From NCBI GenBank assembly GCA_937862675.1, contig CALMEC010000313.1, positions 1 to 5,994 of the forward strand: a DNA stretch of 5,994 nucleotides. The letters are read 5' to 3'. The notes under the pieces were generated by a model. That model was not told the DNA's origin. It saw only the letters and a list, made by a program, of their open reading frames with translations, and ran no database searches. This DNA comes from an uncultured Actinomycetes bacterium. GTDB lineage: Bacteria; Actinomycetota; Thermoleophilia; Miltoncostaeales; Miltoncostaeaceae. The position numbers and the translations under genes were made by a program. Shown piece after piece: positions 4,153 through 5,994 of the stretch (within the stretch, counting starts at the first letter, position 1; every line of letters starts with the position of its first letter).

Positions 4153-5994
4153 CTAAAGTCCCGGGGTCACACGGTAGGCGTCGAACACGCCCTCCAGGTT
4201 GCGCAGTCCGGAGATGAGGCTCCTCAGCTCCTCGACGTCACCGAGGTCGACCGTGAACCGGGCACGGGCCATCTGGTCCTCCACCGTGCACTGCGCGACG
4301 AGGATGTTGGCCCCGGCCTCCGACACGGTGCGCGAGAGGTCCTCCAGGAGGCGCGGCCGGTCCCAGCCGTCGATCGCGATCTCGACGTTGAAGCTGCGCT
4401 GGGAGGGCCCCACCCACGAGATCGTCGTGAAGCGCTCCGGGTTCTTGAGGAGGGCCTGGGCGTTGGGGCAGTCCTCGCGGTGGACCGTGATGCCCCGCCC
4501 CATGGAGATGTACCCCAGGATGTCGTCGCCGGGAACCGGCTTGCAGCAGCTGGCGAGACGGACGAGGACATCCGGCACGCCGTCGACGGAGAGACCGAGG
4601 TCGCTGGACGGCTGGGCCGTGCGCGTGCGCTGCCGATGGCGTTCCAGGTCGGCCGTCACGTGGTTCGGGTCGACCCCCTCCCCCTGCTTCAGGCGGGCGA
4701 TGACCTTGTTGACGACGGTCTGGACCGACGTGCGTCCCGATCCGATCGAGATGTAGAAGTCCTCGGCCTTCCGGAACCCCATCTCCTGGATGACCTGGTG
4801 GAGAAGCGGGGACCCGGCGATCTTCTGGTTGGGCAGGCCGGCCTTGCGCAGGTGCTCGTGCAACAGGTCGCGACCCTGATGCTCGGCGTCGTCGCGCTGC
4901 TCGCGCCGGAAGAAGGCGCGGATCTTGGCACGTGCCTTGCTCGTCTTGACGAGGTTCAGCCAGTCCCGGGACGGCCCGCGCGGGGCCTTGCTGGTGAGGA
5001 TCTCGATGAAATCGCCCGAACGCAGACGATGCGACAGCGGCACGATGCGGCCGTTGACGCGCGCGCCGACGGTGCGATGCCCGACGTCGGTGTGGACCTC
5101 ATAGGCGAAGTCGATGGGTGTGGAGCCGACCGGCAGCTCGAGCACCTCGCCCTTCGGCGTGAAGACGTAGACGGCGTCCTGGTAGAGGTCGGACCGCAGC
5201 GAGTCCATGAACTCGTCCGGGTCGCTGGTGTCCTTCTGCCACTCCATCATCTGGCCGACCCATGCCGGGGAGCCCTCGCCCGTCGGCCGGTCCTTGTAGA
5301 GCCAGTGGGCCGCGACACCGAACTCGGCGATCCGGTGCATCTCCGGGGTGCGGATCTGGATCTCCAGAGGGTGGCCGCTGGTCCCGATCACGGTGGTGTG
5401 GAGCGACTGATACCCGTTGAACTTGGGCATCGCGATGTAGTCCTTGAACCGTCCGGGCATCGGCTTCCACAGCGAGTGGATGATGCCGACGGCGCCGTAG
5501 CAGTCCTTGACCGAGTCCACGATCACGCGAAGCGCCGTCAGATCGTAGATCTCGTTGAACTCCTTGCTGCGCACGGTCATCTTCTCGTAGATCGAGTAGA
5601 TGTGCTTCGCGCGCCCGGTGATCTCGATGGGCTCGATGCCGACGTCGCGGAGCTCGCGGTCGAGGAAGGCGCCGGCGTCGGCGATCATCGCGTCGCGATC
5701 CGCGCGGCGCTGGTTGACCAGCTGCTGGATCTCGGCGTAGCGCCGCGGATGCAGCGCGGCGAACGCGAGGTCCTCGAGCTCCGACTTCAGCGCGTGGATA
5801 CCGAGGCGGTGTGCCAGCGGCGCGTAGATGTCGAGCGTCTCGCGTGCCTTCTGGATGCGCTTGTTCTTGCTCATGTAGCTGAGCGTGCGCATGTTGTGCA
5901 GGCGGTCGGCGAGCTTCACGACGAGCACGCGGACGTCGCCCGACATCGAGACGATGAGCTTGCGGGAGTTCTCGGCCTGGTGGTCCTCCTGGCT
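4153..5994 (-). CDS. rel: Bifunctional (p)ppGpp synthetase/hydrolase, RelA/SpoT family (N-terminus outside window)
   Basis: The frame is open to the right edge and ends at TAG 4155-4153, giving 613 residues of a protein usually about 720-800 long. Met at 5946 lies within the conserved QAENSRKLIVSMSGDVRVL stretch, so it is not the start. Counting from the edge: KLADRLHNMRT (27-37) is the last part of the HD hydrolase domain, with the metal-site Asp30 and Asn34. The synthetase domain follows, with Asp151 in YDLTALR, RFKD at 182-185 and Glu211 in LEIQIRT. RFKD is the RXKD form typical of bifunctional Rel enzymes, not the EXDD of monofunctional RelA. Then come TGS (about 274-334), a helical region, a CC...H...C zinc-finger-like domain (Cys483, Cys484, His505, Cys509) and a C-terminal ACT domain (about 534-610). 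The enzyme makes and breaks (p)ppGpp; its C-terminal half senses ribosome and amino-acid state. It is cytoplasmic and appears intact where visible. Confidence 0.97.
   Translation of the reverse strand, partial: SQEDHQAENSRKLIVSMSGDVRVLVVKLADRLHNMRTLSYMSKNKRIQKARETLDIYAPLAHRLGIHALKSELEDLAFAALHPRRYAEIQQLVNQRRADRDAMIADAGAFLDRELRDVGIEPIEITGRAKHIYSIYEKMTVRSKEFNEIYDLTALRVIVDSVKDCYGAVGIIHSLWKPMPGRFKDYIAMPKFNGYQSLHTTVIGTSGHPLEIQIRTPEMHRIAEFGVAAHWLYKDRPTGEGSPAWVGQMMEWQKDTSDPDEFMDSLRSDLYQDAVYVFTPKGEVLELPVGSTPIDFAYEVHTDVGHRTVGARVNGRIVPLSHRLRSGDFIEILTSKAPRGPSRDWLNLVKTSKARAKIRAFFRREQRDDAEHQGRDLLHEHLRKAGLPNQKIAGSPLLHQVIQEMGFRKAEDFYISIGSGRTSVQTVVNKVIARLKQGEGVDPNHVTADLERHRQRTRTAQPSSDLGLSVDGVPDVLVRLASCCKPVPGDDILGYISMGRGITVHREDCPNAQALLKNPERFTTISWVGPSQRSFNVEIAIDGWDRPRLLEDLSRTVSEAGANILVAQCTVEDQMARARFTVDLGDVEELRSLISGLRNLEGVFDAYRVTPGL

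Noticed and set aside
5099..5470. Minus-strand frame of 123 codons inside rel
   Set aside because: It is a shifted-frame shadow of the highly conserved Rel synthetase region.

Overview
The window is very GC-rich, and its coding frames use G or C at nearly every third codon position. Together with an actinobacterial-style Rel protein, a protein with a LytR C-terminal domain, a possible leaderless start and Ala/Gly/Arg/Pro-rich proteins, this points to an actinomycete. The style of the secreted proteins (a short extracytoplasmic N-terminal domain, a C-terminal beta-sandwich module) resembles Solirubrobacterales/Thermoleophilia, but that placement is an impression, not a proof.

Layout. (1) 1-627, plus strand: the 3' end of a hydantoinase B/oxoprolinase-type subunit gene, cut by the left edge. 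(2) 628-818: a convergent gap with no gene but at least four inverted repeats, probably terminators for both strands. (3) 819-1694, minus: a two-pass membrane protein with an extracytoplasmic LytR C-terminal domain but no LCP catalytic domain. (4) 1695-1841: a gap with a candidate promoter, a very short ORF behind a strong Shine-Dalgarno-like sequence, and a terminator hairpin for the gene upstream. (5) 1842-3737, minus: a membrane-anchored glycoside hydrolase of clan GH-A (GH39-like) with an unrecognised N-terminal extracytoplasmic domain and a C-terminal beta-sandwich. (6) 3737-3898, minus: a possible 53-residue protein with a CPRCGC motif, whose stop codon overlaps the hydrolase start as TGATG. 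(7) 3899-4152: mostly non-coding, with palindromes and a hairpin. (8) 4153-5994, minus: a bifunctional RelA/SpoT-family (p)ppGpp synthetase/hydrolase, missing its N-terminus at the right edge.

How they may work together. The four minus-strand genes run in one direction downstream of rel. The small ORF and the hydrolase look translationally coupled. The hydrolase and the LytR_C protein both appear to act at the outer face of the cell membrane, which suggests an envelope or exopolysaccharide role. A hairpin between them and a candidate promoter before the LytR_C gene argue against one simple transcript. The hydantoinase gene belongs to another transcription unit entering from the left. I see no mobile element, CRISPR array, tRNA or rRNA. 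The least explained parts are the hydrolase's N-terminal half, the coupled small ORF and the structured gaps.
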